Origin: Tiliqua scincoides
Taxonomy: Eukaryota > Chordata > Lepidosauria > Squamata > Scincidae
Direction: 5' to 3'
NCBI RefSeq assembly: GCF_035046505.1
Contig: NC_089821.1
Span: 310,365,368 to 310,429,367, forward strand
Length of the DNA: 64,000 nt
The notes beneath the pieces were generated by a model that made no database searches, was not told the origin of the DNA, and saw only the letters and a program-made list of their open reading frames with translations. This document shows, piece by piece, positions 1 through 11,149 of the stretch (its first letter is position 1; each line of letters opens with the position of its first letter). The translations under genes were made by a program, and so were the position numbers.

Positions 1-883
1 GTTCTTAACCTCTCCCTCCCCACCCCATTAGGGGAAGGTCTCTACACAGGTAAGCAAAGCAGAGGAAGGAATTCCATGCTGCAATGTATTGATGCTGCAT
101 GTCTCAAGTCTCTACCCTCCAGTCCTTCAGGATTATCAAATGTGTCTCTGCCATCAACTATGTTGCCTAACCCAGGGCCTATGAAAGGAATTGTAGTAGG
201 GGGTAGAAAGTTTCTTCTGGTCCCCTTCCCAAAGGGGGCAATGGGGGCAGGCAGAACAGGGGGCAAAATAGGGCAGGGGAGGGTGCTGACAGCCACGATA
301 GTCTTTGGAGCTCAGGTATCCTAGGCTTCTTGATGCATAGCCCAGGTCTACCTGGCCGTGCAGCGTTGGCAGCTAGATAAAGTAATATGGAAAACCAAAC
401 ACACTCCTAAGTCTCTCTAAAATTTTTGAAATATAGAAAATACATTGAAGAAAATTTGCATCATCGTATTTAGGCTCACACTAGAATGGATCAAAATGAA
501 CTTCCGCAGCAGCTGTAGCCCCACAGCTGGGTCCCGGAGCTTCTATACACTCCTTCATGGTAATGGAATCCACAAGCCAAAAAGCTACTATAGCAGGCCA
601 GTTTCCTCCCAGATCTGTGTTAAGAAGGGTCATGGGTGCTTCCTGGGCCTGGTGTGCATGGCTTGCAGCAGCAGTTAACATTGCATGCACATAGTTGTGC
701 CCCAACATTATGCGCTGGCAGCGAGTTCAGGTGAGATAGGAAAATGTCAGGTTCCAGGAACTTTCTGGGCCCCCTCCTTTGGATCCTGGGCCCCCTTTCT
801 GACCCTGGGCCAGGTACAAATTACCCCCTTTACCCCCCTCTCCTAGGCCCTGGCCTTACCATCCTTTCATATATAGCACCTAA
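1..883. other. Unassigned non-coding sequence
   Basis: I see no gene or recognisable repeat here. Short open frames on both strands are low-complexity and have no protein-like features. Confidence 0.4.
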
Positions 884-974
884 GGCTGCAATCCTAACAA
901 CACTTTCCTGAGAGTAAGCCCCATTGAACAAAATAGGACTTACTTCTAAGCAGACCTGGTTAGGATTGTGCCCC
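884..974. repeat. Short palindromic MITE, about 90 bp
   Basis: The ends are inverted copies (GCAATCCTAAC on the left, GTTAGGATTGTGC on the right), with a core containing ACTTACTTCT. The same element recurs at 20526-20615, 51035-51124 and 62457-62535, with half copies near 11338, 31212 and 45376. This is a non-autonomous DNA-element pattern; the superfamily is not settled. Confidence 0.7.
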
Positions 975-1849
975 AAGAGTCTGAAGTGTCTGTTCCTTTC
1001 CAGGGAACGTTAGGGATGCCAACCCTTGCTACTGCTGGCCAAACACTTAGGAGAACCTCTTTTGTCTTCAGGACTGCACTATTGCCACAGGGGTCTGAAC
1101 AATGTTCTTCTGCAGATTTCCACTGCAGTCCTCCTACATGAGAGGGCAAGGTAATGTTCCAAGCCACCATGCTCTCACCCCCTACAGGGCACTCTGGGGA
1201 TACCACATTCCCTATTTTGTGCCATTTATAAAACCTTATTTGTGAATCCTGTAAGAGGTCCTCTTCACTGGAAGACCATATTGAAACAAATTTAGGAGGC
1301 AGAAACTAAACATTGGAGGCCCTGCTGAGAAAACAGAGGGTGTAACCCTGGTAGCACTTCTGGGTGATTTGTTGGCCTCTCTGCTAGAGACAATGTTGCT
1401 CTTGGTGTGCTTATGTCTCCACTGTTTGCAAGCTAAAAATAAAAAGCTGGACAGAGATGTGTTGGGTTCTTCTAAAAACCCCAGTTCTTGAGATACTGTG
1501 TGGAAAACAAGAGAAAATCCTGAGTTAAAAGTAGGTAATCAGATTTCATTCCTAATGGCCTCCTCTCTTACAACTTTAAGTGAACAGCGAGATTAAATTT
1601 ATGACCAACACATGAAAGAACAAGTTCCGTTTCCGTGGGCAGTGGCATTCCTAGGGGGGCAAGGGAGCAAATATCCCAGGGTACCACACCCCTGAGGGTA
1701 ATGCCACCTTCCCCCCCCCCCACTACCAAGCCACCCCTGCCCCATTCTGGGACCTTTAAGAGCCAGGAATGCCATGCGCAGCTTCTCCAGCCCTCTGAAG
1801 AAGGGCTGAGAAGAAGAATGGGATGAGGATGGGGAGGTTAGAGAACAAC
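975..1849. other. Unassigned; possible small hAT-like remnant near 1641-1776
   Basis: Most of this stretch shows nothing recognisable. Positions 1641-1660 start CAGTGGCATTCCTAGG and 1763-1775 resemble the inverted end (AGGAATGCCAT). That suggests a degraded hAT-type MITE next to the 5' side of the CR1 element. Confidence 0.3.
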
Positions 1850-4800
1850 AAGACAAAGGCAGAGTAGGAGAAGAAATTGGGAAAGGTAGCGTGATCGGAT
1901 GTGATAGACGGTTTGGCACAATGAGAGGATGCGGGGACAAAGGAGTGAATAAGCAGCCCATCCTGGGGCATTCCGTGTACAAATGCTTTTATGCGAATGC
2001 CCAAAGTCTACGAGCAAAGGTGGGAGAACTGGAATGCCTGGTGACAAGGGAAAACATTGACATAGTGGGCATAACGGAAACCTGGTGGAATGCGGAGAAT
2101 CAGTGGGATACCGCAATCCCGGGCTATAAACTCTACAGGAGGGACAGGCAGGGGCGTGTTGGAGGTGGGGTGGCCATTTATGTTAAGGACGGGATAGAAT
2201 CCGGCAAAGTAGAGATTGAAGGTGGATCCGACTCCACCGTAGAATCTCTGTGGGTTAAATTACCAGGCTTGTGCAGCGATGTAATACTGGGGGGTGTGCT
2301 ATCGTCCTCCAGACCAGAAATCGGATGGGGACCTTGAAATGAGGAAACAGATCAGGGAGGTGACAAGGAAGGACAGGGTTGTAATCATGGGGGACTTCAA
2401 TTATCCTCATATTGACTGAGTCAATTTGTGTTCTGGTCATGATAAGGAAACCGGATTTCTTGACGTGCTAAATGACTGTGGCTTAGAGCAGCTAGTCACA
2501 GAGCCCACCAGAGGACAGGTGACTCTGGATTTAATATTGTGCGGTACGCAGGACCTGGTTAGAGATGTAAATGTTACTGAGCCATTGGGGAACAGTGATC
2601 ATGCTGCGATCCGTTTTGACGTGCACGTTGGGGGAAGAATACCAGGCAAATCTCTAACAAAAACCCTTGACTTCCGACGGGCAGACTTCCCCCAAATGAG
2701 GAGGCTGGTTAGAAGGAGGTTGAAAGGGAGGGTAAAAAGAGTCCAATCTCTCCAGAGTGCATGGAGGCTGCTTAAAACAACAGTAATAGAGGCCCAGCAG
2801 AGGTGTATACCGCAAAGAAAGAAGGGTTCCACTAAATCCAGGAGGGTGCCCGCATGGCTAACCAGCCAAGTTAGAGAGGCTGTGAAGGGCAAGGAAGCTT
2901 CCTTCTGTAAATGGAAGTCTTGCCCTAATGAGGAGAATAAAAAGGAACATAAACTTTGGCAAAAGAAATGTAAGAAGGTGATACGGGAGGCCAAGCGAGA
3001 CTATGAGGAACGCATGGCCAGCAACATTAAGGGGAATAATAAAAGCTTCTTCAAATATGTTAGAAGCAGGAAACCCGCCAGAGAAGCGGTTGGCCCTCTG
3101 GATGGTGAGGGAGGGAAAGGGGAGATAAAAGGAAACTTAGAGATGGCAGAGAAATTAAATGAGTTCTTTGCATCTGTCTTCACGGCAGAAGACCTCGGGC
3201 AGATACCGCTGCCCGAACGGCCCCTCCTGAACGAGGAATTAAGTCAGATAGAGGTTAAAAGAGAAGATGTTTCAGACCTCATTGATAAATTAAAGATCAA
3301 TAAGTCACCGGGCCCTGATGGCATACACCCAAGGGTTATTAAGGAATTGAAGAATGAAGTTGCAGATCTCTTGACTAAGGTATGCAACTTGTCCCTTAAA
3401 ACGGCCATAGTGCCAGAAGATTGGAGGATAGCAAATGCCACGCCGATCTTTAAAAAGGGAAAGAGGGGGGACCCGGGAAACTATAGGCCGGTCAGCCAAA
3501 CATCCATACCGGTAAGATGGTGGAATGCCTCATCAAAGATAGGATCTCAAAACACATAGACGAACAGGCCTTGCTGAGGGAGAGTCAGCATGGCTTCTGT
3601 AAGGGTAAGTCTTGCCTCACGAACCTTATAGAATTCTTTGAAAAGGTCAACAGGCATGTGGATTTGGGAGAACCTGTGGACATTATATATCTGGACTTTC
3701 AGAAGGCATTCAACACGATCCCTCACCAAAGGCTACTGAAAAAACTCCACAGTCAGGGAATTAGAGGACAGGTCCTCTCATGGATTGATAACTGGTTGGA
3801 GGCCAGGAAGCAGAGAGTGGGTGTCAATGGGCAATTTTCACAATGGAGAGAGGTGAAAAGCGGTGTGCCCCAAGGATCTGTCCTGGGACCGGTGCTTTTC
3901 AACCTCTTCATAAATGACCTGGAGACAGGGTTGAGCAGTGAAGTGGCTAAGTTTGCAGACGACACCAAACTTTTCCGAGTGGTAAAGACCAGAAGTGATT
4001 GTGAGGAGCTCCAGAAGGATCTCTCCAGACTGGCAGAATGGGCAGCAAAATGGCAGATGCGCTTCAATGTCAGTAAGTGTAAAGTCATGCACATTGGGGC
4101 AAAAAATCAAAACTTTAGATATAGGCTGATGGGTTCTGAGCTGTCTGTGACAGATCAGGAGAGAGATCTTGGGGTGGTGGTGGACAGGTCGATGAAAGTG
4201 TCGACCCAATGTGCGGCGGCAGTGAAGAAGGCCAATTCTATGCTTGGGATCATTAGGAAGGGTATTGAGAACAAAACGGCTAGTATTATAATGCCGTTGT
4301 ACAAATCGATGGTAAGGCCACACCTGGAGTATTGTGTCCAGTTCTGGTCACCGCATCTCAAAAAAGACATAGTGGAAATGGAAAAGGTGCAAAAGAGAGC
4401 GACTAAGATGATTACGGGTCTGGGGCACCTTCCTTATGAGGAAAGGCTATGGTGTTTGGGCCTCTTCAGCCTAGAAAAGAGATGCCTGAGGGGGGACATG
4501 ATTGAGACATACAAAATTATGCAGGGGATGGACAGAGTGGATAGGGAGATGCTCCTTACACTCTCACATAATACCAGAACCAGGGGACATCCACTAAAAT
4601 TGAGTGTTGGGTGGGTTAGGACAGACAAAAGAAAATATTTCTTTACTCAGCGTGTGGTCGGTCTGTGGAACTCCTTGCCACAGGATGTGGTGCTGGCGTC
4701 TAGCCTAGACGCCTTTAATAGGGGATTGGACAAGTTTCTAGAGGAAAAATCCATTACGGGGTACAAGCCATGATGTGTATGCGCAACCTCCTGATTTTAG

Positions 4801-4963
4801 AAATGGGCTATGTCAGATGAAAGGGAGGGCACCAGGATGAGGTCTCATTACCTGGTGTGCTCCCTGGGGCATTTGGTGGGCCGCTGTGAGATACAGGAAG
4901 CTGGACTAGATGGGCCTATGGCCTGATCCAGTGGCGCTGTTCTTAGGTTCTTATGTTCTTATG
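1850..4963 (+). mobile_element. CR1-clade LINE, nearly complete ORF2 (endonuclease + reverse transcriptase) with 3' end
   Basis: This is a non-LTR retrotransposon of the CR1 clade. The reading runs from about 1891 to 4773. It has an APE-type endonuclease (YANAQSL start, ITETWW, GDFNYP at about 2390, GNSDHAA at about 2590) and then the reverse transcriptase (SPGPDGIHP, GNYRPVS, YLDFQKAFNT, GVPQGSVLGP, FADD at 3952-3963). The C-terminal part contains [18 protein letters not shown] and GYKP. The 3' untranslated end closes with two TTCTTATG units at 4948-4963, the short terminal repeat typical of CR1. Three coding breaks are visible: a one-base gain near 2295, a stop where IDW is expected near 2418, and a shift near 3505. 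No ORF1 is seen, so it is 5' truncated. It is one of the youngest copies in the window. Confidence 0.9.
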
Positions 4964-4965
4964 CC

Positions 4966-5016
4966 TTTAAACCCCACTTCCAGTTTTTAGCTGAAAACCG
5001 GAAATGGGGTTTTAAA
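4966..5016. repeat. Perfect-looking short hairpin next to the CR1 end
   Basis: The arms pair TTTAAACCCCACTTCC with GGAAATGGGGTTTTAAA around a loop of a few bases. The origin is unknown. Confidence 0.55.
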
Positions 5017-5129
5017 GCCCTGCAAAGGTCAGATGGGAACCGGGCAGCACAGAGGCCAGGATCGCCAGTGTCAGTGAGCAAGTCTTTTCAAACATATTTA
5101 GATTTCACTGCATCTGGCCCCCTCTAACA

Positions 5130-5320
5130 CAGTGATTTTCGACCTTTTTCATATCACTTACAAGGCACTAAAATTGACAAGACACACCATGCTTTCGGGG
5201 GGAGGCTCACATCCCCCATTGGCCCTACTGATAAATGACCTTCCCCCAAATTCCTGTGGCACACCTGTGGACCACCTGTGGCACACCAATGTGCCACAGC
5301 ACAGTGGTTGAAAATGGCTG
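5130..5320. mobile_element. hAT-type MITE with 8-bp target duplication
   Basis: The ends are CAGTGATTTTCGACC and the inverse of CAGCCATTTTCAACC. The flanks are CTCTAACA (5122-5129) and CTCTGACA (5321-5328), an 8-bp duplication with one difference. Eight-base duplications and CAGTG ends are the hAT signature. Confidence 0.75.
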
Positions 5321-5673
5321 CTCTGACAACTAAAGAAGAGGCGCTAAACTTTCTTGGAAATGTTGGAAACAGTGAACCGGTGGAGCTTGAAGCCGTTCTG
5401 TTGAATTATGAGCTTGAGGTTCGTAAAGTTCAAGGACATGATTCATTAATAGAACTGCTGGAGGAACTCCCAGATGATACTTGGGTAACCAGAGCAGGGA
5501 GAAGGGAATCTATTTGATGATATATAAAACTGTTGATAAAACTACCAGATCTCAGTAGGGTAAATCCACCTTTGTTGGTGGGCAAATCTCCCTTGACACG
5601 TGAGCTTGAGTCAAAAGCATTTATTTCTCTCATGTCTCGTCTTACAGCTCTTAGAGAAAACAAAGTTTTTAAA
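5321..5673 (+). other. Protein-like unknown segment (frame open 5315-5517)
   Basis: The reading here gives acidic, amphipathic peptide such as SEPVELEAVLLNYELEV and LIELLEELPDDTW, then two stops. It looks more protein-like than the surrounding chance frames and could be a decayed transposon or pseudogene piece. I do not recognise a family. Confidence 0.25.
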
Positions 5674-6158
5674 CAGCCCAATCCTATCCCCTGTATGGCT
5701 GCTGGAATGAGTGTTCTGGTGGTGGAAAAGTGCTTTTTGATAGTCACAAGTGGTGATCCAGAAGCAAGCACAGTCTCACACTTCTGGACTGCTGTTTGAG
5801 ATGGTGTGGAAGCCCCATACACAGCAATGGGGTAAAGAAGGCCCACTGATGAAGGTGAGTCAGTGGGGTGAGTGGAATGGGGTGGGGAGGAGGAAGTAAC
5901 AGGGTGGAACGGGGGTAGGACAGGAGGTGTGTCAGAGGTGAGGGGGGGCACCCAGCACAGGTGACTTGCACTGGTGGCAGCCTTCACAGCCCTTTCCTCT
6001 CCTCAGGTTTGCAACAGCTCAAGTACTGCATAGGTTCAAGGAGACCCACTGGGAATCAAGAGGTTCCCAATCTCCCTCCCCGCCCCCGCACCATAGCATG
6101 CAGCGCAGCACATTTTGGGATGACTGCATGCTATCGCAGGAAAACCATAGGACTGGCC
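5674..6158. repeat. MITE of the CAGCCCAATCCTA family, about 485 bp
   Basis: It starts CAGCCCAATCCTATCC and ends with a degraded inverse (CCATAGGACTGGCC). The middle is GC- and G-rich, as in the copies at 11390, 34152 and 57111. Boundaries are approximate. Confidence 0.5.
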
Positions 6159-6181
6159 TATCAAAGTTTAAATGTTAAAGG

Positions 6182-6425
6182 CAGTGGCGTAGCTAGAGGG
6201 GGTGGAAAGCATTAAGTTTTGCAGGCACCTGAATGCACTGCGCAAGTGGCCCCCTCCCCTTCCCCTCTGAAACCATTCTGGGGATGGGAGCAAAATGAAG
6301 GCGTTCTGCCTGAATTTTGCTCCCACCACTCGGAATGGCTCTGAAGGAGGGGAGGGTCTGCTTGCACAGCATGTTCAGGTGCCTGCAAAACTAAGAGCTC
6401 CGCACCCGCTCTAGCTACGCCACTG
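6182..6425. mobile_element. hAT MITE, perfect 8-bp target duplication
   Basis: The termini are a perfect 17-bp inverted repeat (CAGTGGCGTAGCTAGAG). GTTAAAGG lies on both sides (6174-6181 and 6426-6433). Members of the same family are at 9371-9576, 20774-20922 and 42606-42807. It has no coding capacity, so it was moved by a hAT transposase from elsewhere. Confidence 0.92.
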
Positions 6426-6433
6426 GTTAAAGG

Positions 6434-7240
6434 GTTAAAGCATAGTAGAAAGCAAAAAGCGGTATGATATTTAAATAAAGGAAATGAAGTATTGTATTCC
6501 TGTATTAAGAACACGTGTGGAAAACATCCTTATGGACTATGCCAAGAGAAGCCTTATTCAGCATGCTCTAATTCTAAAACTAAATGAGAAATTTGGCCTA
6601 TGAAGACTGATGGCCCCTTCACTGCTAGGAAAGAAGTTGAAGATAAAAGTCCATTTATCATGCTTAAAGAAATCCTCTGTAATGAAAACAGGACTGTGAT
6701 CAGTGTGTATGTGCCTAAATGTGGACGGGACATCTTATTTTGTACCTTGTTGGATTAATACTGCCTTTTGTTGAAGGCAACATAATATGTGTGTGTGGGG
6801 GGGGGAGACTTCAGTGGCATAGCAACAGGAAACAAGGTAGTCAGAACTTAACTTGGCACTCCCAGACATCTTCTTCAGAGACATTCAGGCATTGCCCTTG
6901 ATTCAAATCTGGCAGTTCCATCATTTTGAAACTCAAGATTTTATCTTTTGTTCAGTCTTTGATATTATGTGATTGCTGGGGGGGGGGGGGAGGCGGCGAG
7001 CCGTGGTGCAGGGGGCTTTACTCCTTCCCCAGATCTGTCCAATACCGCCCGACACTGGTCAGTAGACTCTGAGAACACCATAGGAACAAAGTCAGAGCCA
7101 GACCTCCCTCCCTCTATGTAGCCAATTCTCCAAAAATCTATGCTATTTTTGACAAGTAGCCTGGTTCTAGGAGAACTAAGGCAAGGCTCAGACCCAGCAC
7201 AGGCCAACAAAGGGTTGAAATGTAAAGGAACTTATTGAAA
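6434..7240. other. Unassigned sequence
   Basis: I find no gene or known repeat. There are G homopolymers at about 6796-6806 and 6979-6990. Confidence 0.4.
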
Positions 7241-7812
7241 ATCTAAAGCAGGGGTGTCCAAAGTTTTTGGCAGGAGGGCCACATCATCTCTCTGACACTG
7301 TGTCGGGGGCCAGAGAAAAAGAGAATTAATTTACATTTAAAATTTGAATAAATTTGCATAGGTTTACATAAATGAATATATTAAAGGTGAACTTATATAT
7401 ATGAATGAAGGTCTTGCGATAGCTCAAGGCCTATAAATCGCCTTGCACAGATCAAGGCTGGCCTTTCCTTTGCTGCTGCTACTGCATCACAGACATGAAA
7501 CAGCAAGCAGTGGAGGGAGCCCTTGGCCCGCAGCTCACGCAGGAGGTCAAACAGTCACCCTCACACTGAGAGCAGTTGCATCGGGCCAGTGCAGGCTCCA
7601 ACTAATCTCTGAAGGGTCAGAGGCTCATTGGAGCCTGGGCTCCCAGCAGGCCACATTGAGAGGCCTTGAGGACTGCAAGTGGCCCCAGGGCTGAGGTTTG
7701 GGCACCCCTGCCCTAGTGACATCTACTTAGATTAGATTACTGTAACTACTGTCTACTACATCATAGACATGAAACAGCAAGGAGTGGAGGGAGCCCTCAT
7801 CCCACAGCTCAC

Positions 7813-7815
<3 letters not shown>

Positions 7816-7869
<54 letters not shown>
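7816..7869. repeat. (ATA)n microsatellite
   Basis: About 18 uninterrupted ATA units abut the 5' side of the LINE fragment. It is probably the 3' tail of the reverse-oriented SINE at 8309-8717, split by the LINE. Confidence 0.9.
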
Positions 7870-8243
7870 GGCCTTGCTAAAACGACACAGCTGCGATACA
7901 AGGACACAGCTGCGATACAAGGACATCTGCAAGAGGGATCTGAAGGCCTTAGGGATGGACCTCAACAAGTGGGAAACCCTGGCCTCTGAGCGGTCCGCTT
8001 GGAGGCAGGCTGTGCAGCATGGCTTCACCCAGTTTGAAGAGACACTTTGCCAACAGTCTGAGGCTAAGAGGCAAAGAAGGAAGGCCCATAGCCAGGGAGA
8101 CAGACCAGGGACAGACTGCACTTGCTCCCAGTGTGGAAGGGATTGTCACTCCCGAATCGGCCTTTTCAGCCACACTAGACGCTGTGCCAGAACCACCCTT
8201 CAGAGCACAATACCAGAGTCTTTCAAGACTGAAGGTTGCCAAT
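7870..8243 (+). mobile_element. LINE 3' fragment (zinc-finger type ORF end)
   Basis: It encodes the C-terminal part of a LINE ORF2: RYKDICKRDLKALGMDL, WETLASERSAWRQAV, SEAKRQRRKA, then the finger CSQCGRDCHSRIGLFSH. It closes with the shared 3' tail AGACTGAAGGTTGCCAA and then AAT repeats. A 19-bp segment near 7890-7920 is duplicated. It is strongly 5' truncated. The clade is not fixed; the motif style is RTE-like. Confidence 0.8.
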
Positions 8244-8245
8244 AC

Positions 8246-8308
<63 letters not shown>
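8244..8308. repeat. (AAT)n microsatellite
   Basis: About 21 AAT units form the tail between the LINE and the oppositely oriented SINE. It translates as poly-Asn, poly-Ile or poly-Tyr in chance frames. Confidence 0.9.
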
Positions 8309-8309
<1 letters not shown>

Positions 8310-8717
8310 TTACAGGTATTTATATACCGCCTTTCATGGTCTTCAGATTTCTCCTCAGACTTTATTTCAAGGTGGTTTACACAGGCAGGCTATACTAAAT
8401 CCCTATAGGGATTTTTACAATTGACAGTTATACAATTTTTACAATTGTAGTTCTGTCTTTCAAGAACTACAACATTTCAGATGGATCCTTTTATGATCTG
8501 GTATCACATTCTGGCCTCCAGTTTCCTCCCACGCAAGCTGACAATCCTTCATATCGCACTTGAAGGGCAGCAAAAGAGCAGATGGAAAAACTCGGCTCGG
8601 CTTGTTAGCTCCTTCAAGGTCTCGCCGTTCACGGTGCCGGTGGCCTCAAACTGGCGACCTTCAGCTGTTATCTTCAGGCAAACGGAGGTTCTACCCTCTA
8701 GACCAGACCTCCTGCCC
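8309..8717 (-). mobile_element. tRNA-derived SINE with L2-like 3' end
   Basis: On the minus strand it starts with an A-box-like GGTCTAGAGGGTAGA, followed by a B-box-like GGTCGCCAGTTTGAGGCC. It ends with an L2-like tail (AAAGGCGGTATATAAATA) and then ATT repeats. The copy at 24813-25146 has the same layout. The internal polymerase III promoter and shared LINE tail define a SINE. Confidence 0.75.
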
Positions 8718-8899
8718 AAGTGGCCTCAAACAGTTGCCCTCATGCTGAGAGCAGTTGCGTCGGGCCAGTGTGGGTTCCAGCAAGTGTCCAGAGGGCCAGA
8801 AGCTCATTGGAGACTGGGGGCTGCTTGAGGACTGCATTGGGAGTCCTTGAGGGCCGCAAGTGGCCCCAGGGCCGGGGTTTGGGCACCCCTGATCTAAAG

Positions 8900-9362
8900 G
8901 AATAGAGCCGAATAACAAAAGAAGGAAGTAACAAAAGTAGCAGGCTCTGAGAATAGCTTGAGCTAACATTTAAGTGCAGATCTTGGCAAAAACTCAAGCA
9001 ATTACAGACAAACTTAAAAGCACAATAATTCCTTAATGCATCTGAATTGCACTGCAAGTTTCCTATTTGCACTTACTGCAAGATCACCAGGAAGCTGACC
9101 TCTCTGATCCCCAAGAGGCAGGTGAGAGGTTGGCCGCCCTCAGAGGCAGTCTGTCAACTCACCACTTCTCCTAACTTAGCACCTGAAGCCAAGTCATCAA
9201 GTCATAGCTGGGCCACCCTTGTAGGGAGTGGTCTGGCTTATACAGGTCCAGGACTGCAGGCTCATACAGGTCCTCACACTGCTGTTTTTCTTTGGGCAAA
9301 CACATTGGAAAAAAGAAGAGAGATGCTCAGTCATTACAGGTAGCTATTCTAGAATTGATACG
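8900..9362. other. Unassigned sequence
   Basis: No gene or repeat family is recognised in this stretch. Confidence 0.4.
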
Positions 9363-9370
9363 TGTTTTGT

Positions 9371-9576
9371 CAGTGGAGTAGCTAGAGGGGTGCAAAGCGC
9401 TAAGTTTTTGCAAGGATCCTCATCTTGGCATGCAAGTGGCCCCTCCCCTATGGAGCCATTCTGGGCAGTGGGTGCAAAATGGAGGCGTATGCTCCAAAGA
9501 GGAGGGGCCGCTTGCACATCGCAGTGAAGATCGCCGGAAAACTTAGTTCTTTGCACCCCCTCTAGCTATGCCACTG
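9371..9576. mobile_element. hAT MITE, perfect 8-bp target duplication
   Basis: The ends are CAGTGGAGTAGCTAGAGG and the inverse of CAGTGGCATAGCTAGAGG. TGTTTTGT is duplicated at 9363-9370 and 9577-9584. It is the same family as 6182-6425. Confidence 0.92.
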
Positions 9577-9584
9577 TGTTTTGT

Positions 9585-11149
9585 TTCTCCAGCTTTGATT
9601 TCTGAGAAATCCAAAACAGTAACTAATCAAATACGTTCATCGGACCATGCACTTCTCCATTTTATATGGGGGACTGATGAAAGATCAGGCAAATCCATAA
9701 ATTAGAGAATGGATAATTTTCTCTTAGAAAATGACAGCTTATTATTAGTATTGATATGATGCAATGATTTCTTTGATTCACAAGAAAGGGAGGAGTCCAG
9801 TAAATGCGGACCATATTGCCCCATGTCTCTCTTGAAACAAGACTGTGAAACACTACCCAGAGTATATGCTAAAGGCTCACAGCCCAATCCTACACCCCCG
9901 CCCCCCGCCACCAGCACCAAGGCAGCCACACCAAAAGTGCTGCATCCTATGTTAGAGGGGTAATCAGACAGCCTGCCAGAGGTGAGTGAAAACATTTTTT
10001 ACTTGCCTCCTGATAGGCTGCCTGAATGCCAATGGGTCTCCTTGACATAGTGGGTCAAATGGGTCTCCCACTTGTTTTGGGAGAACTGCCTACCCAGGCT
10101 CATGGAGTTCCTGTGCCACGCAGAAAACTGTGTAGGAGGCTTCACCTCCCAAGCCAAGCTCCACACAGGCCTGATAACTTTGGTTGGCAGGTCGGATCTG
10201 GCCCTTGGGCTACAGGTTGCCGACCCCATAGTTGCCAACCCTAGTGGTTACGGAGGCAAGCTAGGAAATGAACCTTCACTTTCTGCTGGAAGTCTTGACG
10301 TTCCCTGAATCAAAATGTGGCAGGGGGAACTTGAGTGCCGCTCCCGAGGACTAGAAGCAGAATATATTATTCAAATAAGCATTTCTATCACTGTAAGGAT
10401 CAGGTGAGATTTTTAAGAAAGTGAATGCTGAGTCCTGGAGGGTTTTGCCACGCTTAAATGAAAACACAGCATCCATGCTTATTGCCTGTTCATATTAACA
10501 TGAAAAATATGCCATCAAAATATGACTCTTAAATAAAAAAAGTGATGCAAAAAGTTGAGAAAAAGGCAGGGTGGAAAGGCCAGCAGATTTAGTTAGCAGA
10601 TATTTAGAAGCCCAGCAGATCAGTGGGAATCACTGCAAGTACAAGCTTACATACCAGGCTGCATCCAAGTCCTAAAGCCATTAGAAATGCCTCCGGAGGT
10701 CGGGTCAACCTTCCTCTGTCCCATCACTGGACTCAGCCAGTGGCCTGCTCCGAATGTACCCGAGGAGTGAACAAAAGCATCCTGTTCTAAAAGAGAATCC
10801 AGTCCCTGATAATTGCTTCCAGCTTCTGATACTTGGACAGTTACAGGCAGTGCAGTCTGCAAGATGATGGGTTCAGAAATTCACTGGCTCTTGGCTGAGC
10901 ACGTTTCTGTGCCGGGGCTCAGCTCCGGGACATGAAAAGCAGCAATAAATATGGTCAGGTTTGGAACAGCCCCAAAAGTTTCAGAAACAAAGATGGATTT
11001 TGGAAGGCAGAAACAAGCACTAGGAGCCTTGGAAAGGCTTTACTCTGTCAGTACCCTGCGGGGAAGAAGCAGCAGCCCCTCCTTGGCCTTGTGTGTGCCT
11101 GTGATTGATGGGAGGAGAGACTGCTAGTGTGAACATGTGCGTGAGCATG
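9585..11149. other. Mostly unassigned; hAT end near 10000-10225
   Basis: A CAGCCCAATCCTACACC MITE-like start lies at about 9881. CAGGTTGCCGACCCC near 10206 is the right end of a hAT of the kind seen whole at 45835-46137. The rest, about 10240-11149, shows no gene or known repeat. Confidence 0.4.

Larger units (their letters stand above)
7249..8891. mobile_element. Composite hAT insertion (one and a half copies) with nested LINE and SINE
   Basis: The outer boundaries are CAGGGGTGTCCAAAG at 7249 and TTTGGGCACCCCTG ending at 8891. The exact 8-bp duplication ATCTAAAG lies at 7241-7248 and 8892-8899. Inside, a full short copy runs to 7710. A second partial copy (shared GACATGAAACAGCAAG at about 7495 and 7766) runs from about 7755 and is interrupted from 7813 to 8717 by an AAT array, a LINE and a SINE. 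It resumes at 8718. The target duplication shows that all of this entered as one hAT locus or was rearranged inside one. Confidence 0.8.

Noticed and set aside
7874-8408. Proteins with long poly-Asn, poly-Ile or poly-Tyr runs
   Set aside because: The runs are translations of the AAT microsatellite. The remainder is LINE sequence.
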